DNA from: Varanus komodoensis | Lineage: Eukaryota > Chordata > Lepidosauria > Squamata > Varanidae | Direction of reading: 5' to 3' | DNA length: 64,000 nt | Assembly: GCF_004798865.1 (NCBI RefSeq) | Contig: NW_025335568.1 | Span: 1,259,178-1,323,177 of the forward strand | Shown: positions 46,426 to 57,179 of the stretch, in pieces | How positions within the stretch are numbered: the first letter of the stretch is position 1 | Layout of the letters: every line of letters starts with the position of its first letter | Notes under the pieces: generated by a model | Seen by the model: the letters and a program-made list of their open reading frames with translations, nothing else | The model's database searches: none | Told to the model about the DNA's origin: nothing | Translations under genes and position numbers: made by a program

Positions 46426-46902
46426 GGAACAAGCTGCCCCGCGGCACACGAGTCCGGGGGAAGAGGCGGCTCGCGGAGCAGTCCAGGCTTGTTTCGAGAG
46501 AACAGACCCTTCTCTTCTCTTCAGGAGCGGAAGAGCTTGATGCGTGCCGTCAACGCATGATTGGGGGTCACTGAGCAGGCAGACCCACACAAGGTCAGAG
46601 AGAGCCAGGTCGCTGGCTGGCCCATCCGGGAAGGTCCAAATCCAGGACATGTGTACACTGGAAAAAATCCACCACCTCTGGTTCTGCTGGGACTCGTGGG
46701 AGATTTTTTCCCACCTTGATACGCATTGGATGGTGCCCTAAAGGGCATTCGAGCGCCACTGTTATAAAAACATGAAAACCTGGCACTCGTGGGAGCGAAT
46801 TAGCCAGCAAGCTGGGCAGGACGGGCCATCCGGGAACGGCTGCCTCTTTCCCTGGCGGCCAGAGCTCGCCATCTGCACATGTGCTGGACAGATGTTCTAA
46901 AC
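46426..46902. other. Unclassified DNA
   Basis: 46426-46480 (GAACAAGCTGCCCCGCGGCA) faintly resembles L2 ORF2 C-terminal coding sequence. Otherwise nothing recognised. Confidence 0.3.
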
Positions 46903-47208
46903 CATGAGTCCTCAGACTAAGGCCCTCAGGCCGGATCCGGCCCACCATGCCCATTTAACCGGCCCGCCCCACAGGTTTTGCAATTGCTGGGCACGCACGT
47001 GACTTGCTCGTGAGGAGGTCGTTTTGGACTAGCTCGGAAAAAGCGATCTCCTCGCAAGCAAGCCGGTGTCTCACCCCGCTTGCCCCCCTCTCCCTGCCTC
47101 ACCTCGTGTGCACACAGGTCCCCCCCTCCCCCGGCATGCCTTGGTGGCCCACACGCACCGCTGGCCCTTGGCACCTGTCCCCCTCGAGAAAAAGTTTGAG
47201 GACCCCTG
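46903..47208. mobile_element. Second nonautonomous hAT transposon with 8-bp target duplication
   Basis: A 306-bp element. The left end CATGAGTCCTCAGACTAAGG and the reverse complement of the right end, CAGGGGTCCTCAAACTTTTT, are terminal inverted repeats of the CAGGGGTCCTCAAAC hAT class. TTCTAAAC (46895-46902) and TCCTAAAC (47209-47216) match at 7 of 8. GGCCCGCCCC lies inside the left end, as is usual for this family. No coding capacity. Confidence 0.85.
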
Positions 47209-47216
47209 TCCTAAAC

Positions 47217-48189
47217 GGTGGGTGCCACGTGGAGAAGGCCTGCATCCGGGGGTCGCCAGAGGGACGGCCCGGCTCGTGGCACCGTCAGCATGGCCTCTCC
47301 CAGTGCCGCAGCCACCCCGCAGGGCTGCTCCAGGGAGCGTCCACCGCGCAGCCTGGGCACGGGCCCTCTGGCGCCGCAGATGGCTTGGTCTGCTGCCCCC
47401 CGGCTGTGGGAGGAGGCGCCCTGCGGCACTCTCCAGGCCGTGCGCCCCGGCAGGCCCGGGAGAGGAGCCTCGCCACCAGGCGCAGCCGTCGGAAAGGGAC
47501 TCGTGCGCTTTCCTCCCACGGGCACAGCTCGTCCCGCGGAGGAACGGGGCGCCTTTCGCTGGGGCGGCCTCCCAATGCTGCAGTTCGGGGCCACAGGTCG
47601 TCCTCGGCTGCTGCTGCTCTTAACTGGGATAAACATTCCAGTCGCTGAGTTTGGCAGCAGGAAAAAACAGAGGGAAGAAGGATTCTTTTGCCAAATATCA
47701 GGAACCATTATGGAGTAGTGAAAAGACTGGATCCAGCCTGTTTCCTCTGTCCTCCCGTCATCTGCCAGCTTCCCAGCTTTGGGGCAGTTTCCCCCTTTCT
47801 AGAAGCCTCTCCGAAGGGTCCATTCTGGAAGTGCAGCTTCAGGCTGGGGGGTGAGCTCTGCCTTCCACACCCCCCCTTTCTTTTTGCCCCTGCTCTCCGC
47901 CGGCCTGTGGCTCCTGGGAACTTTCCGAGATTGGATTAGGCCCTGGGCTCACCAATGGCCACAAACGGGTCACCAGTGGCCCAGAGGGAGAATATGCGCC
48001 ACCGTTTGCCTGTGAGCTGCTTGCACAAAAGTGACGCAGCCCGTTCTAGACCCCACACACCGGCAAGGACTCGGATCACAGCGGGACAAGTCCCAGGCCC
48101 TGTGGCACGGGGCGGTCTTCGGCTCCGGGCCGGGGGGGGATCGGGTGCGTGGCAGAAGCATTTTCGGGGCCTGGGGATAATCCACTGCA
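47217..48189. other. GC-rich unique DNA
   Basis: Nothing recognised. 47620-47720 is somewhat AT-richer. Confidence 0.4.
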
Positions 48190-48700
48190 GCTTCTCTCAG
48201 GTGCTCGCTGTTCTGGTGACTTCCCTTTTCGTGTGCCCTGGACGGATGCTTTCAAAACCAGCTGGCGTCCTCACGCTCACTGGCAAACAAACGAACGGCT
48301 TGCTTGCTCTCTCGCTCCCTCTCCCCCACATCTCTCTGGTTCTAAAGATGAAAGTTTTAAAATGCAATAATGTTTTGTCTAAATTCTTGTGGAAACAGCT
48401 TATGACCTTTCATAAAGATGCGGTTTCGGCTTTCCAGTAAGAGAGCTCCCAGCTAATGATTTAGCTCTATTTTCTAATAAATATTTGGCAAGAGACAAGC
48501 ACTCTTATACCCCTTGGTCATTAGGGACCTATTATTAATGAGTCAGGAGTGAATCATTGCCCTTGGCAAATAGCTCTGGCTTTGTGGCCAATGTATTTTT
48601 CCACTCGGTAGCAGCAAATGCTTGTAAATTCTTCCTCGATATTACCATTAAACTATCTCAAAACAAACTCTTTCCCACTTTGCCATAAATTCTCTCCATT
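48190..48700. promoter_or_regulatory. AT-rich block, strongest candidate CNE
   Basis: About 500 bp of non-repetitive AT-rich DNA with sharp borders. It includes GTTTTAAAATGCAATAATG, AGCTAATGATTTAGCTC, TAATAAATATTTGGCAAG, CCTATTATTAATGAGTCAGG, GCCAATGTATTTTTCC and GATATTACCATTAAAC. Many TAAT/ATTA cores and a TGAGTCA AP-1-like site are present. No repeat family, no coding frame. The sequence texture is that of deeply conserved vertebrate enhancers, but conservation itself is untested. Confidence 0.45.
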
Positions 48701-51591
48701 TTCTTGAGCACTGGTGGTCTTGCCAGCACCAGGAGGGCAGGAAAAAGGTAGCATCGCTGCGTTCCACTCCTTCTGCATTTGCTTCTGGCCAATTATCCCG
48801 CGGTTTAATGAGGTAGCCGGGCTTTGTGTCGCTCCCACTTCACGCAGAAAGAAATGTTCCTTCCCCTCCATCCTCGCAAACAACGGACTTCAGAGGGAAG
48901 GGGAGGGTAAGTAGACCTATGTGGTCACCATGGTGCGGGAGGCAAGGACGCCAGCGCTAGTGCGGGTCACCTCATGATGAAAACACAGCAGCGTGAATCA
49001 CTCAGATAGTCAGCTGGCTTCCAAACATCCTCAGATGTGTGGAAAGGGGCGAGGAATCCATTCGGCTTTGGAATGGTTGACCGTCTGACCTTCCTTCGGA
49101 GCCGTCATATTTTGTCTTCCTGGAGCATCGCTGATGGGATTTCAGGCACGCTGTCTCCGGGATGCATTGGCTTATCTGGCCATGAATTTATGTGGATGGA
49201 AGGACACACTCAACCACCCAACATCCTGTGCCTTAAAAACCATCACACCAGATCACAAAATCAGGCGATTCAGAAGGAAGCCTTCTCAGCCCAAAGGCCT
49301 CCTCGACGAGGCCGGCCTGGGCCTGCGTCCTAAAAGCAGGCAGAAAGCTGCCCGGCCACCTGCCCCGAAATCTGGCAGGCCCAACCCGTCCCAAGGGGCA
49401 GGGGGCAACTGCCCCCCCCCAGTTGTCTTTCAGTCCTGCCACGAAATTAAAATGGTTATTTGCAGCTCCCTAAAAAATTCCCTTTCTAAGGATGGTTCGC
49501 GCTGAGGCCGTTGTTCTTGGCCCGTTTCCAAGGGTTGCCCCGGCTCTTCCCATGCGGATGGCGGCAGCGGGGAAGTGGGGCAGGTGGGAATCAAGCGCGG
49601 GAGGAGCGGGCAGCTGCTCAAGGCCATAACCCCCAGGTGGTCCAGCTGCCCCCGGGGGCAGGCAGGTTGGAAGAGAGAGCAGCACGTCCTGCCGGGCCCC
49701 AGGCCCCATGGCGCAGGGTCCAGCTAGAAGCGCCTCCCAGGGCAGGGCTTGCGCAGCTCATGGAGGCTGGCCCCGATCCAGAGGGACACACCCGGAGGGG
49801 CAGATCCCGGCGTTCCTGTTTGGGTTCAATGCATCACTTCACTGATGCTGGGAGACTAGTCTTCCGGTGGCCACAACTTCCTAGCCATGAATTGGCAATC
49901 AAGAGCCATTTTGCAAAGGGGCCGTCGGCTGCTTTGGAAGCTCGAAACAAATAAAGGGAAAACCGGACAGTTAGCAAAAGAGCCCTGCACCTATTTTTCC
50001 GGACCTCCGACAGGTTTTGTCCTGCTCCTGTGGAGCTGCTGAGCCGGCGGCCGCCATCCAGTTCTGCCACAGAGCGAGCAGGCACGGCCCCCCTTCGGGA
50101 CCTCGGCTCAGGCTTGGCACCAAGACAAAGTGGGGAGGGCCCCGATCCATCGGACCGAGTTGGACTGTTTCCCAAAGCACCAAAGGCAGGTCCAGGTCAA
50201 AGCTGGGAACGCCACTTGCCTCTGGGCAAGACACAAAAAAGGCATCTGCTGAGTGTGCAGAGCACTGAGGGGGGGGTGCCTGAAATGGGGGGGGGGGGAC
50301 AACCAGCCTGCTGTAAAGCTCTTCCTGCCGGCCACCAGCCCTTGGAGGGGCCCTAGGAATGGGAAAGGGACGCATGAACGCTGGAGCGCAGGCTTCGGTC
50401 TCTGAGTTTGTGAGTCCCCCCCCCCCCCCGCCCTGGTGGCAAACCCTCCAGGATCCCACCCTCGAGTCCCACCCTCCAGGAGGCCCCCAGGTCAGGCGGG
50501 GAGCCTTTCAGGAAGACCAAGCCAGACCGTGACCCGAACCCCACGTGAGCCTCGGCCGAGGCCCAGACCGCTGAGGCAGCCTTTTCCTTCCCGGTGCCTT
50601 TAACGCGTTCCCGACATCTGCAGTGCAGCCAGCTGGGTTGGCAGGAGAGGAGACCCTTGTAATTTGGGCGACTTCGGAGAAGTAGCCAGAGCCACACTCC
50701 ACCGGGAGCATGGCCCGTTGACCTCCAGAGAGCCCCCTCCCCTGCATTTGGGCCAAAGCACGCATGCAGCCATTTCTGAAGGGGATTGGGAAGATGGCTG
50801 GAAGGAGTCCCCCGCCTCGCGGAGCTCCTCAAGAGTAGCAAGAGCTCAGCCTGGGCCTTCATCATGCGAACTGTGGGCCTTTGGCAGCCATTAGGGTGGG
50901 TGAAGCTCCGGCGGACCCTCCCCTGGAGAGAGAAGGCAGGCGGGGAGGGAGGGGAGGGTGCCGGGGCCGCTCGGACGCGGGCGCCAGGCTCCGGTGCCCC
51001 GCTGCGGGGCTTCCGGCCCTCCTGCGCCCCGGGGGCCACTTCTCGGGGCATTTCTGCATGACCCAGCCCGAGCTGGAAAGTTCAGCAACACTTTGGACTT
51101 TCTGGTGAGCAAGAGAAGCTTTGGTGGGCTTTGTTGCTGCCAAGAACACGGCCTTCCCAGAGAGGTCCTCAGAGTCCAGGGCTTGCCGAGTTTTCCTCAA
51201 CATTCCCTTCCCGTTTTAGCTTTTGGACGTTTCACATCGTAGCCCAGAGTGGCCAAAAAACAAACCTCTGGAATGCTTTGCCTAAATATAGTGAGGGAGG
51301 GCAGAAAACACGGCCACACTGCAGTGTTTCACAATGACTCGGATCCCTTTAACTGACGGCTCGAGAGGAGTTATTGTTTTTATTGCTGTTATTATTCATT
51401 ATTCAAAGTACTTCTAGGCCATCATTCAGCCAGAAGGCTTCTATCCTTTGCAAGGGCTGTGCTGATTCAGGCTGCAGTGAAGCCGTCGGTACCGCACGAT
51501 TCTGCAGTCAGATCGGAGGGCATTTTGCTGCACCCGCATCAGGAGAGTCGGAGGACATCGTCTCAGCGAGGCCCCGATCTGGACAGCTCGG
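48701..51591. other. Mixed unique DNA, nothing recognised
   Basis: Balanced composition to about 49500, then GC-rich. C or G tracts at 50288-50299 and 50416-50429. 51370-51430 is AT-rich. No gene or clear repeat. Confidence 0.4.
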
Positions 51592-51800
51592 AAAGGGTAT
51601 TGGACAAGTGCGTGGAGAAGGAGGCCACGCGTGGCTGCTGGCCCTGATGCGGGTGGCTTCCTCCGGCATCAGTCGCCGGGGAGCATGGGCAGGAGGGGCC
51701 GTTGCTTGTGGGTTTCCTGGGGGCAGGGTGCGCCCCGAATGCCGGACTGGACGGCCCCTGGTCCGACCCAGCAGGGCTGCTCTCATGCTCCTCGGAGAGG
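51592..51800 (+). mobile_element. CR1: CR1/L3-like LINE 3' UTR
   Basis: TTGGACAAGTGCGTGGAGAA, GGCTGCTGGCCCTGATGCGG, then GGACTGGACGGCCCCTGGTC and CGACCCAGCAGGGCTGCTC. It has the same 3' end as the element at 29885-31265, with heavy drift towards G and C. Confidence 0.65.
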
Positions 51801-52410
51801 CACGCTCGCCTCACCTCTCCTTGACTTGATAGTGTTCTAGCTGCAGGAAAGGTAGGGGTGGAAAGAACGGAGGGAGAGCAACTCCCATGACTTCCCACCC
51901 TCCCCAGATGGATCCTTTCACCTCCAGCTCATGCGAATTAAGATAAGGGCGAAAAAGGACAGCGTGGGAATCGCCAGTCCTCCGGGAAGATGACGGCCAC
52001 CGAGTGACCCCTCGCTTCTTGTTTCCTGAGATAAGCCATTTCGCTTCTAGCTTTTCAAAGAACCTTTCGGCGAGCCCCATCCAGACCCTCCGATGTTAAC
52101 TGCCAGTCTGTTGCTAAGCTCCCCTGCATCTTCATTCCACATCGCCTCCCCGTGACGCAGCTCTTCAGGCTTTTCCCCTGAAAAACGCCAAGTTCGGGAT
52201 GAGTAATTCGTCCTCCTGGGCCTTCTGCCATGAGGGCAGGTGCGGGAAATTCGCTCAGGTTCTCTGCAGTCACGTTTCCCTCCTTTCGCACAACTGTGCG
52301 CCCCTCTCGTCCAACACTCAGACGGCCTCACCGGCCCGTTCCGATGCATTTCAAGAAAGAGTGTGAAGGTGATACGGGTCTTGGCAGCTTCATTAACAGA
52401 TTTCTTGGGT

Positions 52411-52413
<3 letters not shown>
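51801..52413. other. Unique DNA
   Basis: Nothing recognised. Confidence 0.4.

Positions 52414-52492
<79 letters not shown>
52414..52492. repeat. (CT)n(CA)n compound microsatellite
   Basis: About 17 CT units (to 52447) run directly into about 23 CA units. It is uninterrupted and therefore probably polymorphic in the population. Confidence 0.97.
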
Positions 52493-52493
<1 letters not shown>

Positions 52494-53959
52494 GCACATT
52501 TCATCATCAGCTTACGTTTGCTCGGCCAGAGTTTGTGCCACACAACCTTTCCTTCTTCTTGTTCGGGCAAGACTTCCACGCTGCCGGGGCCGATCGCTCT
52601 TGCCTTCCGGGTAAAGCCAACCGGGCTCCAGTGCCCGGCTGTCATTCTGCTCTGTATGAAGGGCACGATCCTGCAGCACTCCCTCTAACACAGCGCAGGG
52701 TTGGGGTTCCTGCCCTTCCCGGTCCAGAAACACTTGGCTCTGTGGCCACGTCGTGGGAGGAATATTGCTTGATTTATTCAATCATATTTTTCTAGTATGG
52801 TCATCCCAGAGGCTCCCTGGAAGCAGCAACCGGCACGCAAGACCAGACAGCAGGGAAAGCAGAGTAACCCCCATCTGCAGCTGGCCAAAAGAAAGTGCTG
52901 GCCAGGGCACAGCATCACTGGACACCTTGCCCATCCCACCCCCCCACCCCCCAGTGAAGAAAGCCGCCTGGGGCAATTGCTCCCTTGCTGGAGAGCAGCC
53001 AGAGAAGAGGGGGAACAGTTCCTCTCCATCTGCTCTTCTTTTCCCTGACGTGAAGCTTGCCCGGGCTTGAGGGGTGGGTTAAATGCAAGGAAACCCGCCC
53101 AGAAATGCATGCAGCGTGATGTCTGAGCCTGTGTCTCTCCCCAGCCCCACCCACAATGAAAACACGGAGACAGGATGCCCCAGAAGAGATCCCCCGCATG
53201 GGGAATCCGCTGGCTCATGATGGTCTCAGGGCACTGGGCAGCCGTGAAACGGGGGGAGAAGTCGGGTGCAGCTGGAGGGCCCCCCCCCCCCCGTCCCCAG
53301 CACATGCTGCCCCCTGCTCTGCGCCAAGGGGAAATTCCACCAGACGAGAGTGATCCAAGTTCTTGCAACAAAACCGAGCGTGGGGCACCCGGCAACGGGG
53401 CTGGGGCCAGAGGCCCGGGCAGACACGGCGGGCCCAGCTCCTGGGAACTGGCAGTCCTGAAGCTCCCCCAGCAGCCGCCCACACCGTTTCCCTGGCAGCC
53501 CTGTGGACCAGGGCCTTCGGAAGGAAACCCCTCACGTGACGGCAGCCGAACACTCCCGCTGCTCTCTGCTCACCGTGCCCGTTTGGGTGGGAGCAGAGGC
53601 AGAAGGGCGGCTCTGCTGGGAAGGGCCCTGCCCGCTCTGCCCCCTCCGTGGGTGTTGCTGTGTGCCCGGCCGGGCAATCCCACGCACACGCCCGGAAACT
53701 GAGCTGGCTCAGGCCGGAGGCCCCCTCGCCCGGCGTTCTGTTCCCCGGCGGCCAGGCAGCTGCCCCACTGCGGAGCGCACCAGGGGGCACGGGAGCGGCA
53801 GCGGCCCCCTGCCTGTGTCCCCCAGCACCCGGGGCAAGGAGGCTGCTGGGGGCAAATTCTTCCTCTCCTAAACCACCCCGTGGCCCATGGGCCTCTCGGA
53901 GGGGGGCGTGCGGCGCAAAACATTCACCGCAATAAAAGCAGACCATGGGACTCAGCAAC
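52493..53959. other. GC-rich unique DNA
   Basis: C tract at 53280-53292. No gene recognised. The 266-aa minus frame at 53215-54015 is compositional. Confidence 0.4.
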
Positions 53960-55150
53960 TCAGCAAGGCTGGAACAAGAGGCGATACAACTCACAACACA
54001 GTTTGAAAACATCACTCAAAACAGCATTGCAACCAATCTTTCGTTAATTATGAAAATGGATGGTAACTAAAAAGGGCATACCCTGGTGCCGAAACGAGAG
54101 CAAGGACGGTGCCAGGCAGGTCTCCTTGGGGAGCATGTTCCACAGATGAGGGGCAACCGTACAGAAGGCCCTTCTCCTGACCACCGCTCTCCTGGCGTCC
54201 CCTAGCAGTCTTTCCTGAAGAAGGACCTCTGTTGAGGATCTTAAGGTCCAGGCAGGAGCATACGGAGAATCCGGAGTCCGGGCCATTCGGGGCTTGGAAC
54301 GGCAGTGTCAGCACTTCGAACTGGGCCTGGACTTCCAGTGCAGCTGGCAGGGGGCTGGCGCAATCTGCTCCCCTGGGCCAGTGCCCGTTGTCAGTCGTGC
54401 CACCCTTTCTGGACCAGCCGAGGTTTCCAGACTGCCTCAACGCTGCCCCACTTAGAGCGCATCACCGTGATAGAAACATAGAAACAGAAAACAGAGCGAG
54501 TTAGAAGGGGTCTCGCGGGCCATCTAGTCTGACCTCCGGCACCAGCCGGCTCCGCTCACGACATGCCCGCCATGTGGACGTCCAGCCTATCCTTGATCCG
54601 GTTGGGAGATTACCAATGCTCTTCCTATCCAGGTAGGGCCATAGGTGGCTTGAGATGGTAAAAGGTGCTCGTGGCCACGAAGTCAACCTGTGGCTCAGGT
54701 GATCGTTCTGGGCCCAGGAGCACCCGCGACCTCAAACCCCGTCCTTTCGGGGGACTGCAACCCCGTCCAGGACAGGGCGACCGTTTCCCAGCTGGACAGC
54801 CGATCTGCCCACCAACGGCATCTCTGCCTCGGCTGGGCTTAGGGGCCCTCACCCAACCCATTACTGCGTTTGGACAGTGATCCAGAACAGCTGCTGCCTC
54901 ACCGGGTTTGATGAAAACAAAGGCAGAGCGTTTGGGGACTTCCCAGACAGCCCCTCCCAGCAGATCCAGGTCATGGTCAAAGAGCGTGGGAGGGCGCTGG
55001 ACTGGGCACAGCTCGCCCAGACCGTCCGCCTGGCCAGCCAGGAGGCTGCATGTACAGCGCCAAGTGCGCCCACAGCGGTCATGGGCTGGAGGGCAGCCTG
55101 AGCCTGGGGCTTCCGCTCCTCTTCCCCAGCCTGTGCCTGTTTGCACTGGG
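53960..55150 (-). mobile_element. L2: L2 LINE, antisense, interrupted by a CR1
   Basis: On the minus strand the frame at 54625-55146 reads the L2 RT C-terminal part: CPGRGCSPPKGRGLRSRVLL, GPERSPEPQVDFVATSTFYH (L2 typically has LGVLLDP..SLEAQV...AFYHLR). Beyond the inserted CR1 it continues with PYLDRKSIGNLPTG, then the segment corresponding to CNALYVGLPLKT, and down to the terminal coding part near 54100-54230 and an AT-rich 3' UTR. The parallel sense copy is 60630-61346. Both ends are approximate. Confidence 0.75.
54471..54596 (-). mobile_element. CR1: CR1 LINE 3' end nested in L2
   Basis: TAGAAACATAGAAACAG, GGCCATCTAGTCTGACCTCC, then GGCTCCGCTCACGACATGCC. This is the antisense CR1 3' end of the same subfamily as 14032-14172. 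Removing it joins L2 sequence on both sides (CATCACCGTGA with TCCGGTTGGGAGATTACC), so the CR1 landed in an existing L2. Only TGA is repeated at the junction, typical of CR1, which leaves little or no target duplication. Confidence 0.8.
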
Positions 55151-55379
55151 CACGGGCAGAGGCTGGGTCTGGGACGCCCCCACCTGCCCAGGGCTCACCT
55201 GCCCTTGCGGCCGTCCTGGAGACACCTGTGGAGGTCAGAGTGGCTGCCTCACCGACCGCTCGCCTTCTAGCACCCCTCCCTGCTTTCTCCTTGTGACCCG
55301 CACATGCCTCACAAAGTCCCTGCTGCCACGGAACAGCCCCAAATGAATGAGGAAGTGGCATCCCCGAGCATCTGTAACA
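55151..55379. other. GC-rich DNA
   Basis: Nothing recognised. It may hold more decayed antisense L2. Confidence 0.3.
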
Positions 55380-55545
55380 TGTGAGTCTTTTACCTCGCAC
55401 TGTCAGGACCTTCCGCTCCAAAACATACATTTGCTAAGCTAAGGAAACCACTGAAATCTGGTTGGAACTTGGGAACAATCAACACACTGTTGCCCAGATT
55501 CATTTATATTGGCTCAGATGCACTGCAGCACGGACTCCCCTCCCC
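55380..55545. promoter_or_regulatory. AT-richer block, candidate CNE
   Basis: ATACATTTGCTAAGCTAAGG, GGAACAATCAACACACTG and CAGATTCATTTATATTGGC. It immediately precedes a pyrimidine/TG tract and the exon-like block at 55615. Confidence 0.3.
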
Positions 55546-55590
55546 CCCCCCTCCCTCCCTCCCTCCCCCTCCATATGTGTGTGTGTGTGT
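55546..55590. repeat. Pyrimidine tract and (TG)n
   Basis: CCCTCCCTCC-type tract followed by TATGTGTGTGTGTGTGT. Confidence 0.85.
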
Positions 55591-55614
55591 CCATCTGCTT
55601 TTCTTTTCTTCCAG

Positions 55615-55721
55615 CAACCATATGTCTCTGAGTCAGGAGTCAGGACGCCTGCCAGTGGACGAGAAGCAGCGCTTGGCTAATGGCGGCCTCGTTATTCTGC
55701 AGACCTGCCAAATCTTCTCGT
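55615..55721 (+). other. Exon-like segment between a good acceptor and a donor
   Basis: A polypyrimidine run CTTTTCTTTTCTTCCAG ends at 55614, and a GTGAGC donor starts at 55722. The 107 bp between are open in one frame (N-H-M-S-L-S-Q-E-S-G-R-L-P-V-D-E-K-Q-R, then LANGGLVILQTCQIFSC) with non-compositional amino acids. I do not recognise the peptide, and the sequence stays CNE-like past the donor to about 55850 (GACTTTAATATGGGCCTC). It could equally be a noncoding element with chance splice-like signals. Confidence 0.2.
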
Positions 55722-55924
55722 GTGAGCCGGAAACACTTGACTTTAATATGGGCCTCTTTTCCTGTTTCCCATTGAAATCTGATTCATGGGTGGCTCCTTA
55801 CGCCGCTCTCCATAATCCAGTAGGCCCACTTAGCCGAGCACGCTAGACCAAAACAAAGGAGTTCATCTCCACGCCTCGGCCAAGTCTGCGGGACTTAGCT
55901 CCTTTGAAAAGGAAGGGTTTGGGG

Positions 55925-56095
55925 CTGGGGTTTGGGGCGTGCGCGCGCAACCATAGAGAAGGCTCTTCTCCGGAGCACCACCCTTCCCCTTGCAAGTTGG
56001 CAGATGCAGCTCAGAACTAAGGACCTGCAAGCAGACCAGCCGCCTGCTCCTTGCTCCCTCCGCCAGGCCGGGGAGGTGCTGTCCAAACTCAAGAT
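55925..56095 (-). mobile_element. L2: Possible L2 fragment, antisense
   Basis: ACCATAGAGAAGGCTCTTCT followed by CCGGAGCACCACCC resembles the antisense L2 segment ACAGAGAAGGCCCTTCTCC..ACCACC seen near 54155. Weak elsewhere. Confidence 0.35.
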
Positions 56096-56869
56096 TAGAA
56101 CGAATCGTAACTCTGTCTCTCGGTCTCAGCGCGGGCAGTGCAGAGCCACCGTAGCGTTTCTGCTCCGACTCACGCTGCTTCCTCTACGGAGGCGCGTGGT
56201 CTTCTCCCTCCCAGCACTCACGCATCACCCACCATTTAAAACCAGAATGCAGCATCAAACCCCAGCTCCAAATAGCATGTGACGGAGAGAGGCACTCGGA
56301 GCGGAGCGTTCAAAGGCCCCGGCTCTTGCTTCCCTCAGGGCTCATGGAGTGGGGAGTTCTGCCCGAGTGAGGAGGCAAGCTTGCCGTCTCCCTGTGGGAC
56401 ACCCAGAGCTCGCAGGAGGCTTCAGACGTGAGCACAGCCCCTTGCACAGCCAGCCACAGGCCACAAGCCCCCCACCAAGGGCAAGGTCTGCAGAAGGCGG
56501 GGGGGGGCGGGCGGGGGCATCCTGGCTTCCCCCAGCAAGTCTGTCCCTGGCGCAGCAACAGGACAACAGCTCCCCCGGCAAGCATTCGCATTTGCATTTC
56601 CACGGGCTGCATTTTCAGCCTGGCCAAGAAGGTCTGCACACTGCAGCTCAAGAGCGACCTCCCTGTGCCTTCTGTGCCGCACTTCCGACGCCTCTGCCAT
56701 TTTCCCTAGCGCTTCTTCCTTTGCGCAAAGGGCCCTGGCCGCTGTGGCTCTGCGAGGTGCTCCGAGTTCTGTCCACAGCCCTTCCCAAGAACATTGCTCC
56801 CCAGGTTTTCTTGGGGAGACTCCCCAGTAAGCCAGTTTAAGACTGCAATGCCCATGTGTCTCAACTTGC
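56096..56869. other. Unique DNA
   Basis: Nothing recognised. G tract at 56500-56507. Confidence 0.4.
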
Positions 56870-57090
56870 AGTGCAGTGCACGGACTCTAAACAAAATGTG
56901 CTTGACAAAAGCAGGCACACTCTTACAGATGCACATGAAAAGTGTGCACTTCGGGTAAATGTGCGTTAATACATTTCAGTTAACGAAATAAGGATGTGCA
57001 CATGTCAAAGATGTGTGCAATTGATGCGTACATTTGGGGAAGCGTGTACAGATTTTCATGCGAAAAGACAGGGAAAACATCAAAGCTACT
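56870..57090. other. AT-rich block with TGTGCA words
   Basis: GAAAAGTGTGCACTTCGG, AATGTGCGTTAATACATTTC, GATGTGCACATGTC and GTGTGCAATTGATGCG. These are recurrent TGTGCA/TGCACA words, similar in texture to 35560-35790 and 61740-61980. It may be an unrecognised repeat family. Confidence 0.3.
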
Positions 57091-57179
57091 GACTGAATCC
57101 CCCTCGGGATGCACGCCTTAATGTGGGGAGGGGGCCTGAGGGGGTCGACAAAGCAATGGCCCACAGACTGGAGAGCTGA

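Noticed and set aside
52328-52666. Minus-strand frame with a CVCVCV repeat and Arg-Glu repeat
   Set aside because: It is the translation of the (CT)n(CA)n microsatellite.
54625-55146. Unknown 173-aa minus-strand gene
   Set aside because: At first it looked unassigned, but it aligns in layout with the L2 ORF2 segment upstream of PYLDR..CNALY, with the rest of L2 following on the other side of a CR1.
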